Origin: Chlorogloeopsis fritschii
Lineage (GTDB): Bacteria > Cyanobacteriota > Cyanobacteriia > Cyanobacteriales > Nostocaceae
Direction: 5' to 3' (one strand)
Assembly (NCBI RefSeq): GCF_043099315.1
Contig: NZ_CP170746.1
DNA: 64,000 nucleotides
Position numbers and translations under genes: made by a program
The notes under the pieces: generated by a model
The model's input: the letters and a program-made list of their open reading frames with translations, nothing else
The model's database searches: none
Told to the model about the DNA's origin: nothing
In this document: positions 9,540-18,010 of the stretch, in pieces
Layout of the letters: each line of letters opens with the position of its first letter
Position numbering within the stretch: the stretch's first letter is position 1

Positions 9540-11180
9540 ATGAACCTTTTCCGCCTTCTGTTACGCACTTCCGCTCTTCTGCTCACCCTTGCCATCTTGG
9601 CTGGCATCCTTAGTGGCGGCACTGCTGCGGGTTTAATTGCCCTAATTAATGCCACATTAAGTCAGAACCAACCGTCAACTACTACGCTCATTTGGAGTTT
9701 TGCCGCTCTGTGTCTGGTGCGGCTGATTGCTAATTTGGCTTCTCAAGTTTTACTCATCTATCTTTCAGAAAAGGCTATTCTCGACCTGCGGATGCTATTA
9801 AGCCGCCGTATCCTTGCTTCTCCTTTACGCCAGTTAGAACAAATCGGCGCTTATCGTCTTTTAGCTACCCTGACTGAAGATATCCGAACTATCTCCAACA
9901 CAGTTCTTATTACTCCCTTTTTCTGTATCAACACAGCTATTGTGATTGCCTGCCTGATCTATCTTGGATGGCTCTCTAGGACTGTGTTCGTTGTCGGTCT
10001 TTGCTTTCTTTTGGTGGGAATACTCAGCTATTTACTACCAATGACGAAAGCCATGTCTTTGCTGAAATTAGCTCGCGAACAGGAAGATAGGTTATTTAAC
10101 CACTTTTGTGCCATAACTCAAGGCACAAAGGAACTTAAGCTGCACCGCCAGCGACGGCAATCATTTCTCAAAGAAGATCTTCGTACCACTGCCCTATCAT
10201 ACCGCCGTCATAACATTATCGGGATGAGTGTTTTTGCAGCCGCTGCCAGTTGGGGACAAATTCTATTTTTTGTTGCGATCGGTTTGCTTTTATTCATCCT
10301 ACCTTCTTTAACAAAGATCCATCCCACAATTCTATCTGCCTATGCCCTGACTATCATCTACATGATGTCACCTTTGGAGCACATCATGAGTACACTGCCT
10401 ACTGTAACCAGAGCCTTAGTAGCATTAAAAAAAGTGGAATCTCTGGGTCTTTCATTGCCTGCCAATTCAAACGAAACTACCTCCGTTGCAGCGTTTCCAT
10501 CAGAGAAATTTTGGCAATGCCTAGAACTAGTTAATGTTACCCATAGCTATTATCAAGAACGAGAGGAAACAAACTTTATTCTTGGGCCTATTAACTTAAA
10601 ATTCAATCCGGGAGAATTAGTTTTTATTGTCGGAGGAAATGGTAGCGGTAAGTCCACTCTAGCTAAATTAATTTCTGGTCTTTATATTCCTGAAACTGGA
10701 GAAATTTATTTAGATGGTAAGTTTATTGATAACTACAACAGAGAGTGGTATCGCCAGCAATTTTCAGTAGTATTTTCTGACTTCTATCTTTTTGAGCGTT
10801 TGCTGGGTTTGGATAGTAACGACCTAGATGCTCAAACTCAAAACTACCTTGCTCAACTACAACTTGACCATAAAGTGAAGGTCAACAATGGTGTGCTTTC
10901 TACCACAAACCTTTCTCAAGGACAGCGTAAACGCCTCGCTTTGCTCACTACCTACTTAGAAGATCGTCCAATTTATATGTTTGACGAGTGGGCTTCAGAC
11001 CAAGATCCTGTCTTTAAGGATATCTTCTATACGCAACTTTTACCAGAGCTAAAAAGTAGAGGCAAAACAGTACTAGTTATTAGCCACGATGACCGATATT
11101 TTCACATTGCAGACCGGATTATAAAGCTGGAATACGGCAAAGTGAAATATGAAAAAAACCCTGCATTCATTAATATTTGA
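9540..11180 (+). CDS. Cyclic-peptide-export-type ABC transporter (fused permease-ATPase)
   Basis: 546 residues. Six membrane segments in residues about 5-300 are followed by an ATPase domain with Walker A GGNGSGKST (about 365-373), the variant signature LSQGQRKR, Walker B IYMFDEWASDQDP and H-loop ISHDD. This set, especially the FDEWA-x-DQDP Walker B, is characteristic of the PvdE/SyrD/YojI family, which moves peptides or siderophore precursors across the inner membrane. It starts after a 164-base gap with GAGGAAC as ribosome-binding site. No peptide synthetase or precursor peptide gene is seen in the window, so the cargo may be a glycosylated product of the neighbouring genes. Confidence 0.85.
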   Translation: MNLFRLLLRTSALLLTLAILAGILSGGTAAGLIALINATLSQNQPSTTTLIWSFAALCLVRLIANLASQVLLIYLSEKAILDLRMLLSRRILASPLRQLEQIGAYRLLATLTEDIRTISNTVLITPFFCINTAIVIACLIYLGWLSRTVFVVGLCFLLVGILSYLLPMTKAMSLLKLAREQEDRLFNHFCAITQGTKELKLHRQRRQSFLKEDLRTTALSYRRHNIIGMSVFAAAASWGQILFFVAIGLLLFILPSLTKIHPTILSAYALTIIYMMSPLEHIMSTLPTVTRALVALKKVESLGLSLPANSNETTSVAAFPSEKFWQCLELVNVTHSYYQEREETNFILGPINLKFNPGELVFIVGGNGSGKSTLAKLISGLYIPETGEIYLDGKFIDNYNREWYRQQFSVVFSDFYLFERLLGLDSNDLDAQTQNYLAQLQLDHKVKVNNGVLSTTNLSQGQRKRLALLTTYLEDRPIYMFDEWASDQDPVFKDIFYTQLLPELKSRGKTVLVISHDDRYFHIADRIIKLEYGKVKYEKNPAFINI

Positions 11181-11199
11181 TGTATGAGGAAGACAAAAA

Positions 11200-12570
11200 A
11201 TGCTTTTAAACAATCTCAAACCACTTGTAAAATCTGGATTATCAAGTAACATTGTAGAAGAAAAACTTTCATTACGTGAAAAACAAGATAGAAGATTGAA
11301 AGAAGACATCAAAAGTGTTTTATCTTACCGAGAATGGATTCAGAGGATAACTAACAATACTTTTGACAACACAAGAGTGATAGGAATTGTAGCTGCGGCA
11401 AAAGGAGCCGAAAATTATCTACCATATACTATCCCCAAAATCATTACACAAATCTCTGAAATTGGGATGATGGCTGATATTGTCATCGGTCTGAATAATG
11501 GCTTTGAATGTCCGACTGTGATTGACAGTTTTCGTTCGCTTGGTGGTGTCCAAGTCATTCATCTATATACTAGTGAAAAAGTAGCGAATAATATCCCAGC
11601 GAAAATCTTTAATAATGTCAAATGTGAAGGAGAACCGTATTACTTAAAAAACATTGACTGTCAGTATTGCAAGCACAGAATATTTGTTGTTCATCAAAAA
11701 CAGGGAGAATATGCAGCAGGAAAAATCCGAGTTTTGGGAGATATATATGGTTCATTAGTGCTTCAGAGTATTGAGAGTGGATGGATACCACCTGCTATTT
11801 TAGTTACTTTTGATGCCGAATCTCAGTTTTTAGTAGAGCAAAAGTATGCATTTGTAGAGCCGGAATCTAATGGCTTAATGCTAATGATACATAAACTTAA
11901 TAATGATTCTAAAATAGATATTCTTAGTACAAGAAATAGATGTGCTGTTTACCAAAAAGGTATTGTAGATGGGAGTGAAGTTCTCCTACCTAACTTCAAT
12001 GAGGAAGTTCCTCCTCTGCAATTTTTTCTAGATACTGTTCATGGTAAATACAGCGGCTATCAGTGGATGCAAGGAGGAGGCATAGTCGGAAGAATTGATG
12101 CGCTTGTCAGTTTGATAGTTGTAATTTCTCAAAGGTATCCAGGGACAAGAAGTGAAGACACTCATCTGACTATCCTAGCCAAATATGCAGGATTTGCAGC
12201 TGAAATATTCACAAATGTTGTTTCTACGAACAGAACTCCTAGCCTGACAGAAATAACAATGGATAAGCCACCTAAAAAAGCTTGGATTGAACAAGTGTCT
12301 AGATGGAATGCTGGGCATCAAGGATTGGAGTTATGCTATGGAGAACATAATATTAAGTCAATAGTGTCTGACGACTTTCCTTGGTCTATTTTTACAGCAC
12401 CAATTGATTTTTTGAAAAGGTTAAAGAGAACAGATAAATTTACTTTATCTACGGTAATTCATAAATTTAAAGTGTTAGCGATCGCCTTTGCCGCATCGCG
12501 AAACATCAAGAAGAGGAATTCACAAAACCCTGACATATTACAAGGAAACGAAGCGAAAGCTATTTGGTGA
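11200..12570 (+). CDS. GT-A-like protein of unrecognised family, copy 1
   Basis: 456 residues, no close family recognised. The layout resembles a GT2-type GT-A glycosyltransferase: VIGIVAAAKGAENYLPYTIP then IVIGLNNG (first strand and nucleotide-binding region, about residues 65-105), LVTFDAES (DxD-like, about 200-207), GGGIVGRIDAL, SEDTHL (acidic catalytic position, about 325-330) and a late QVSRW matching QxxRW. No signal peptide or clear membrane helix. It begins 19 bases after the exporter gene. A second copy at 13966-15336 is nearly identical over the N-terminal half. Glycosyltransferase activity is inferred from motif order only. Confidence 0.6.
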   Translation: MLLNNLKPLVKSGLSSNIVEEKLSLREKQDRRLKEDIKSVLSYREWIQRITNNTFDNTRVIGIVAAAKGAENYLPYTIPKIITQISEIGMMADIVIGLNNGFECPTVIDSFRSLGGVQVIHLYTSEKVANNIPAKIFNNVKCEGEPYYLKNIDCQYCKHRIFVVHQKQGEYAAGKIRVLGDIYGSLVLQSIESGWIPPAILVTFDAESQFLVEQKYAFVEPESNGLMLMIHKLNNDSKIDILSTRNRCAVYQKGIVDGSEVLLPNFNEEVPPLQFFLDTVHGKYSGYQWMQGGGIVGRIDALVSLIVVISQRYPGTRSEDTHLTILAKYAGFAAEIFTNVVSTNRTPSLTEITMDKPPKKAWIEQVSRWNAGHQGLELCYGEHNIKSIVSDDFPWSIFTAPIDFLKRLKRTDKFTLSTVIHKFKVLAIAFAASRNIKKRNSQNPDILQGNEAKAIW

Positions 12571-12607
12571 GGTATCCAAGCAGAGTTAATTCGTTTGAGG
12601 TAAATCG
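12569..12607 (+). repeat. Remnant of the 3' end of the 7340-8116 methyltransferase gene
   Basis: The 39 bases before the second GT21-like start (TATCCAAGCAGAGTTAAT, then TTGAGGTAAATCGATGAA) closely match the methyltransferase 3' end and junction at about 8080-8118 (TATCCGAGCAGAGTTAAT, then TGGAGGTAAATCAATGAA). The reading frame is lost, but the GAGGT ribosome-binding site is kept. This identifies the breakpoint side of the duplication that produced the second glycosyltransferase copy. Confidence 0.7.
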
Positions 12608-13879
12608 ATGAATGAGTTAGCGATCGCTATTTTTGGAATTTTGGCAGTTTTGGTGATTTTGCAGACGCGTTATGCACTGGCTTTTGTATCATCACTGAGT
12701 TTGCCAAGCTCAAAGTCTATCCAAGATAAGTTGTTACCCAAAGCGGCAGTTATCCTTTCCCTGCGAGGTGCCGATCCATTCTTAGCCAACTGTGTGCGTG
12801 CCCTGCTCTACCAGAACTATCCACAATACGACTTGCACATTGTCGTTGATAGTCAGGAAGATCCAGCCTGGCATATCGTCAACGAAACGATCCAACAAGC
12901 CAGAGCAATGCACGTCACGCACGTCCAAGTCAGCCCTTTAGTTGCTCGGCACAACACTTGCAGTCTTAAATGCAGTGCGCTAGTTCAAGCCATATCTGCA
13001 CTAGATGATTCTTATCAGGTAGTGGCTTTGATAGATGCTGATGTCATCGCCCATAGGAACTGGCTGCGCGAACTAGTTGCACCACTTATGGACGAGCGGA
13101 TCGGAGCTACTACAGGCAACCGTTGGTATACACCGCATACCAAACAGTGGGGTTCACTGGTTCGATATGCATATAATTCGGCATCTGTTGTCTCCATGTA
13201 TATTTACAGATACGCTTGGGGAGGCTCTATGGCAATGAAGCTTTCCGTATTGCGGCGATCGCAACTTTTAAAGACATGGACGCAAAGCATTTCCGTTGAT
13301 GCCCCAGTTCACAGAGCTTTGCAGAAAATCGGCTTAAAAGTGAAATTTGTGCCTACAGTTATGATGATCAATCGCGAGGAATGCGATTTAGGACAATGCT
13401 TGCGCTTCATTAAACGCCAATTACTCATGCCACGCCTCTATCACCCAAAATGGATGCTATTTTTTGCCCAGGTATTAGCACCCACATTTGCTCTTGTAAT
13501 AGCAATCGGACTACTGCTAATTTCCTTAGTCAGTGGCAACATTGCTGTTGCAGGTTGGGTAGGGGGTGGATGCGTCGGCTATATTCTGGCAATGGCTCTT
13601 TTGCTTACACTCTTAGAGCAAGGTGTGCGGCGAGTGGTTGGGGAATATGGCGAACCGACGAAGAGCTTTTCGTTTCAATTGATCACGAAAATTTTGCTGG
13701 CAATTCCACTGGCGCAATTAGTTTCTGCACTTGCAACAGTATTAGCCTTATTGACGCGAAATGTTGAGTGGCGTGGTGTGGTGTATCAAATTAAAGATCC
13801 TTACAACGTTCAATTACTTGAATATCATCCTTATCAAATCTCGCTTCAACCACTCGATCATAAAGCTTCAATTGTTTAA
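12608..13879 (+). CDS. GT2/GT21-like membrane glycosyltransferase, copy 2
   Basis: 423 residues, a clear paralogue of the 8113-9375 protein along its full length. N-terminal membrane segment, SLRGADPFLA, VVDSQEDPAW, DxD motif LIDADVIA, GNRWY, WGGSMA, RQLLMPRLYHP and two to three C-terminal membrane segments are all conserved. The two proteins differ at scattered positions throughout, much more than the neighbouring GT-A-like pair does. It is preceded by a remnant of the methyltransferase 3' end. Probably transfers a sugar to a membrane acceptor; a different donor or acceptor from copy 1 is possible. Confidence 0.78.
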   Translation: MNELAIAIFGILAVLVILQTRYALAFVSSLSLPSSKSIQDKLLPKAAVILSLRGADPFLANCVRALLYQNYPQYDLHIVVDSQEDPAWHIVNETIQQARAMHVTHVQVSPLVARHNTCSLKCSALVQAISALDDSYQVVALIDADVIAHRNWLRELVAPLMDERIGATTGNRWYTPHTKQWGSLVRYAYNSASVVSMYIYRYAWGGSMAMKLSVLRRSQLLKTWTQSISVDAPVHRALQKIGLKVKFVPTVMMINREECDLGQCLRFIKRQLLMPRLYHPKWMLFFAQVLAPTFALVIAIGLLLISLVSGNIAVAGWVGGGCVGYILAMALLLTLLEQGVRRVVGEYGEPTKSFSFQLITKILLAIPLAQLVSALATVLALLTRNVEWRGVVYQIKDPYNVQLLEYHPYQISLQPLDHKASIV

Positions 13880-13965
13880 TAAAAAAACAATCTAGGCTTT
13901 TCTCAGCAATACGGCAAGGTTAAATAATCACAAAAAACCTGTGTTAATGCAAGGAGAATCAAGCA

Positions 13966-15336
13966 ATGCTTTTAAGTAATCTCAAGCAATTTGTCACCTA
14001 TGGATTATCAAGTAACATTTCAGAAGAAAAAGTTTCATTACGTGAAAAACAAGATAGAAGATTGAGAGAAGACATCAAAAGTGTTTTATCTTACCGAGAA
14101 TGGATTCAGAGGATAACTAACAATACTTTTGACAACACAAGAGTAATAGGAATTGTAGCTGCGGCAAAAGGAGCCGAAAATTATCTACCATATACTATCC
14201 CCAAAATCATTACACAAATTTCTGAAATTGGGATGATGGCTGATATTGTCATCGGTCTGAATAATGGCTTTGAATGTCCGACTGTGATTGACAGTTTTCG
14301 TTCGCTTGGTGGTGTTCAAGTCATTCATCTATATACTAGTGAAAAAGTAGCGAATAATATCCCAGCGAAAATCTTTAATAATGTCAAATGTGAAGGAGAA
14401 CCGTATTACTTAAAAAACATTGACTGTCAGTATTGCAAGCACAGAATATTTGTTGTTCATCAAAAACAGGGAGAATATGCAGCAGGAAAAATCCGAGTTT
14501 TGGGAGATATATATGGTTCATTAGTGCTTCAGAGTATTGAGAGTGGATGGATACCACCTGCTATTTTAGTTACTTTTGATGCCGAATCTCAGTTTTTAGT
14601 AGAGCAAAAGTATGCATTTGTAGAGCCGGAATCTAATGGCTTAATGCTAATAGTCAGCAAATTACAAAAACAATCAGAAATAGATATTCTGGGAGCAAGA
14701 AGCAGATTTGCTGTTTATCAAAAAGGAGCTATAGATGGAAGTAAAGTTCTCCTGCCTAACTTTAATAAGGAAGTGCCTCCTCTGCAATTTTTTCTAGATA
14801 CTGTTCATGGTAAATACAGCGGCTGTAAGTCTATGACAGGAGGAGGTATAGTCGGAAGAATTGACGCGCTTGTCAGTTTGATAGTTGTAATTTCTCAAAG
14901 GTATCCAGGGACAAGAATTGAAGACACTCATCTGACTATCCTAGCCAAATATGCAGGATTTGTAGCTGAAATATTCACAAATGTTGTTTCTACGAACAGA
15001 ACTCCTAGCCTGACAGAAATAACAATGGATAAGCCACCTAAAAAAGCTTGGATTGAACAAATATATAGATGGAATAGTGGTTATCAAGGGTTAAAACTAT
15101 GCTATGGAGAACATAATATTAAGTCAATTGTGTCTGACGGCTTTCCTTGGTCTATTTTTACAGCACCAATTGTTTTTTTGAAAAGGTTAAAGAGAACAGA
15201 TAAATTTACTTTATCTACGGTAATTCATAAATTTAAAGTGTTAGCGCTCGCCTTTGCCGCATCGCGAAACATCAAGAAGAGAAGTTTAGATAATCCTGAC
15301 ATATTACAAGGGAGCCAAGCAAAAGCTTCGTGGTGA
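13966..15336 (+). CDS. GT-A-like protein of unrecognised family, copy 2
   Basis: 456 residues, same length as the 11200-12570 protein. By eye, residues about 36-229 are identical in the two proteins, and the underlying DNA shows only about three silent differences. The first 30 residues, residues about 230-265 and short patches later (for example YQWMQGGG versus CKSMTGGG) differ. The FDAES, IEDTHL and QIYRW motifs are kept. An AAGGAGAA ribosome-binding site lies just upstream. The patchwork suggests recent duplication with gene conversion, with change focused after the DxD-like motif. Activity is inferred. Confidence 0.6.
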   Translation: MLLSNLKQFVTYGLSSNISEEKVSLREKQDRRLREDIKSVLSYREWIQRITNNTFDNTRVIGIVAAAKGAENYLPYTIPKIITQISEIGMMADIVIGLNNGFECPTVIDSFRSLGGVQVIHLYTSEKVANNIPAKIFNNVKCEGEPYYLKNIDCQYCKHRIFVVHQKQGEYAAGKIRVLGDIYGSLVLQSIESGWIPPAILVTFDAESQFLVEQKYAFVEPESNGLMLIVSKLQKQSEIDILGARSRFAVYQKGAIDGSKVLLPNFNKEVPPLQFFLDTVHGKYSGCKSMTGGGIVGRIDALVSLIVVISQRYPGTRIEDTHLTILAKYAGFVAEIFTNVVSTNRTPSLTEITMDKPPKKAWIEQIYRWNSGYQGLKLCYGEHNIKSIVSDGFPWSIFTAPIVFLKRLKRTDKFTLSTVIHKFKVLALAFAASRNIKKRSLDNPDILQGSQAKASW

Positions 15337-15366
15337 GCTAGTTGGCTAATTTAACAACAATAGAGA

Positions 15367-16200
15367 ATGATCATGAATGCAACAACTCTCAACTTAGGTA
15401 CTATCCAAGAAACCTTGCTAATAACGCTATGGGCGCGAGCGGTTGAGATCAACCAACTCGATCCCATTCTGACCGATCCAAGAGCTGCTCAGATCCTCAC
15501 TCAGATTGACTATGACTTCCAGAAATTCTTTCAGGAGAAAAGCTCTCAAACTACAGTATGTATTCGAGGTAAAGCGTTTGATCGCATAGTTAGCGAACTT
15601 CTACAGACGCATCCTCAAACTCCTGTTTTAGAAATTGGCGCGGGTTTAAATACTCGATTTGAGCGATTGGATGATGGAAAGTTGCGCTGGTTTGATTTAG
15701 ATTTACCAGATGCGATGACAGTAAGAAGAAAGTTTTTTGAGGAAAGCGATCGCCGTCAGTTCATTTCCGCTTCAGTGTTTGAAACAGATTGGATAGAGTC
15801 AGTCAAAGCCTCCACAAATGAGCCAATCTTGTTCATTGCAGAAGGAGTCTTACTTTTTTTTTCTGAGCAACAGGTAAAGGCTTTGTTTGCAACATTAGCA
15901 GAACATTTTCCAGGTTCTTGGATTGTATTTGATGCAATCTCCCAACTTCTGCTAGCAGTTCGACACAGATTTGATGCAGTCAAGCATACAAGTGCTAAAT
16001 TTCAGTGGGGAATTCAGAACATCCAGCAAATAGAGACGTGGGATTCAAGGTATAAATTGCATCGTTCGCTATACATTCCAGCAGACTTTACCCAATACTT
16101 GGCGAGATTTCCCCGGATGGAACAGATATTGATGAGGTTGTTTCCAGATTTTCAACGGATGGCTGGGGTACACCTAGTTAAATTCCAAAATCTTGACTGA
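15367..16200 (+). CDS. Leucine-carboxyl-methyltransferase-like (LCMT/TcmP) SAM methyltransferase
   Basis: 277 residues; ATG at 15373 is an alternative start. N-terminal IQETLLITLWARAVE is typical of the family. SAM motif I is VLEIGAGLNTRFER (about residues 82-95), followed by WFDLDLPDAM and IAEGVLLFF. The family includes TcmP-like O-methyltransferases acting on carboxyl or phenolic groups of small metabolites. It is last in the glycosyltransferase/exporter cluster and is followed by a strong terminator. A paralogue sits at 37030-37848 beside a carboxylate-amine ligase gene. Confidence 0.8.
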   Translation: MIMNATTLNLGTIQETLLITLWARAVEINQLDPILTDPRAAQILTQIDYDFQKFFQEKSSQTTVCIRGKAFDRIVSELLQTHPQTPVLEIGAGLNTRFERLDDGKLRWFDLDLPDAMTVRRKFFEESDRRQFISASVFETDWIESVKASTNEPILFIAEGVLLFFSEQQVKALFATLAEHFPGSWIVFDAISQLLLAVRHRFDAVKHTSAKFQWGIQNIQQIETWDSRYKLHRSLYIPADFTQYLARFPRMEQILMRLFPDFQRMAGVHLVKFQNLD

Positions 16201-16236
16201 GGACATTTAGAGTTGCTCTACAAGCCTTATTAGCCT

Positions 16237-16280
16237 GAACTGCCAATGAAAAGAATTTCGTTGGCAGTTCATTTTGTTTT
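16237..16280 (+). terminator. Rho-independent terminator closing the cluster
   Basis: GAACTGCCAA (16237-16246) pairs perfectly with TTGGCAGTTC (16261-16270) around a 14-base loop and is followed by ATTTTGTTTT. It lies 37 bases after the methyltransferase stop and ends the 7340-16200 transcription unit. Confidence 0.8.
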
Positions 16281-16291
16281 AAGCTTCTCGT

Positions 16292-16313
16292 AATGTCATA
16301 AAACTATGACATT
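16292..16313. promoter_or_regulatory. Operator-like inverted repeat upstream of the DUF4912 gene
   Basis: AATGTCATA (16292-16300) and TATGACATT (16305-16313) are perfect nine-base arms around AAAC. TGTCATGA and TTTTGACA elements follow at about 16358-16376. The cluster of TGTCA/TGACA half-sites could bind a dimeric regulator, or form an RNA hairpin in a leader. No regulator is assigned. Confidence 0.4.
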
Positions 16314-16700
16314 GCTGCCTGTTTTTGACTTGTAAAAGAGCCGTTTTTGCTATTTTTGTCATGATATTTTGACATTTCAATCCCGGAAGAGTTTAAAAAT
16401 TCGTGGAAGCCTTAAAAACAGGTCTCATACCCCCTTGATTCCACCCGGAGGTTAATGGTTAGTATTTTTTAACAAAAGGCTCCTCTACTCTCAAAAAAAC
16501 AAAAAGTGCTGACCTTGGCATAACCAAAACCAAAAAATTGAAAGGGGTTAGCCCGCAATTTAAAACAAAACACACTAAAAACAAAATAACTAAGTAGAAC
16601 AGGGGTCACATATCAAACAGCTGAAGTGGATTCTAGATTCAATCACGACTTTTAACAAGAGGTATATCATTTACCTTTCAAACGACTGGAGGCCAAATTC
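16314..16700. other. Long upstream region of the DUF4912 gene
   Basis: No gene on either strand. The region is A-rich (about 16490-16600) and ends in the strong ribosome-binding site GGAGG at about 16689-16693, seven bases before ATG. A long 5' leader is possible; no riboswitch was recognised. Confidence 0.4.
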
Positions 16701-17939
16701 ATGGCAAAAGAACGCCCACCGCTAGAAGAGATGACATTGCGGCAACTACGTAGAGTTGCCAGCGAATATGGAGTCTCTCGCTACAGCCGAATGCGTAAAT
16801 CTCAATTGCTGGCAGCGATTCAAGACGTAGAGCGCAGCAAAGTTTCTATTAGCCAATCTCGCTTAATGGAGGCACAGGAAACCGTGGAAGCAGCAAAATT
16901 TGAATTGGGTCAGGAAGATCGTAATGGCGGTACTCTTGCTGATGTAGATGAAGGAATAGGCGACTTACCTGCTGGTTATGGTGAAAGCCGGATTGTGTTG
17001 ATGCCTCGCGATCCACAGTGGGCTTATACCTATTGGGATGTTCCTAACGAACACAAAGAAGAACTGCGTCGTCAGGGAGGACAACAGCTGGCGCTGCGGA
17101 TTTACGATGTGACTGACATCAGCTTTGATTATCAAAGTCCTCATAGCATTCAAGAGTATCCTTGCGATGAGCTAGCGCGGGAATGGTATTTACCAGTTCC
17201 GGTGAGCGATCGCGATTATGTTATCGACATCGGCTACCGTTGCGCAGATGGTCGTTGGTTAGTCCTAGCCCGTTCTGCTCCCGTACACGTTCCTCCTGTG
17301 TATCCATCTGACTGGATTGAAGATGTCTTCCTTACCGTCAATTTTGATGAAGAATTACGCGGAAAGACCTTCTACGAACTAGTTCCACCTGCCAAGAAAG
17401 TTGCTGCTACTGCAAACGGCAATGCCATTTACGACCAAATCTTTGGCATGGCAGAGTCTGTGGAAGCAATGCGGGTTGCTGGTTCACTATTTGGTTCGAT
17501 GCAGCACGTTCCTGGCTCAATGGTTCCAGAACAAGCGATCAGTTCCTACGTTTTCCCATCTGGTGTGGGAATGTGGGCTGTACCTACCGTATCTGGTTTA
17601 ACCATGTCTGGTGTTGGTATGTCTGGTGTTGGCTTCTCTGCCTCCGCCGTACCAATGCGTCCGCGCCAGTTCTGGTTAATTGCTGATGCTGAGTTGATTG
17701 TCTACGGTGCAACCGAACCTGATGCAACTGTAACAATTGGTGGTCGTCCGATTAAGCTCAATCCAGATGGTACCTTCCGCTTCCAGATGTCCTTCCAGGA
17801 TGGCTTGATTGACTATCCAATTATGGCTGTTGCTGCTGATGGCGAACAAACACGTTCAATTCACATGAAGTTTACTCGTGAAACTCCATCACGCAATACC
17901 AACACTAAGGAAGAAGCTGTTTTAGAATGGCTGTCTTAA
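16701..17939 (+). CDS. DUF4912 protein with N-terminal Rho-N/SAP-like domain
   Basis: 412 residues. The first 45 (MTLRQLRRVASEYGVSRYSRMRKSQLL part) form a Rho N-terminal/SAP-like helix-extended-loop motif that often binds nucleic acid. Residues about 95-225 match DUF4912, with MPRDPQWAYTYWDVP and an aromatic-rich beta sandwich, including WLVLARS. A Met/Gly/Ser-rich linker (about 270-315) leads to a second small beta domain (about 320-395, TVTIGGRPIKLNPDGTF). Highly conserved among filamentous cyanobacteria, of unknown function. It follows the GGAGG site and is closed by the hairpin at 17975. Confidence 0.88.
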   Translation: MAKERPPLEEMTLRQLRRVASEYGVSRYSRMRKSQLLAAIQDVERSKVSISQSRLMEAQETVEAAKFELGQEDRNGGTLADVDEGIGDLPAGYGESRIVLMPRDPQWAYTYWDVPNEHKEELRRQGGQQLALRIYDVTDISFDYQSPHSIQEYPCDELAREWYLPVPVSDRDYVIDIGYRCADGRWLVLARSAPVHVPPVYPSDWIEDVFLTVNFDEELRGKTFYELVPPAKKVAATANGNAIYDQIFGMAESVEAMRVAGSLFGSMQHVPGSMVPEQAISSYVFPSGVGMWAVPTVSGLTMSGVGMSGVGFSASAVPMRPRQFWLIADAELIVYGATEPDATVTIGGRPIKLNPDGTFRFQMSFQDGLIDYPIMAVAADGEQTRSIHMKFTRETPSRNTNTKEEAVLEWLS

Positions 17940-17974
17940 AGTTCAGTCAACATAAATAAACTAAAAACACAGAG

Positions 17975-18000
17975 CCCCGACTTCTGACCAAAAGTCGGGG
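17975..18000. terminator. Bidirectional terminator hairpin
   Basis: CCCCGACTT (17975-17983) pairs with AAGTCGGGG (17992-18000). It sits between the convergent DUF4912 and alpha/beta-hydrolase genes. Read on the minus strand, the stem is followed by CTCTGTGTTTTTAG. On the plus strand the following tract is weak. Confidence 0.65.
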
Positions 18001-18010
18001 ATCTTAATAT

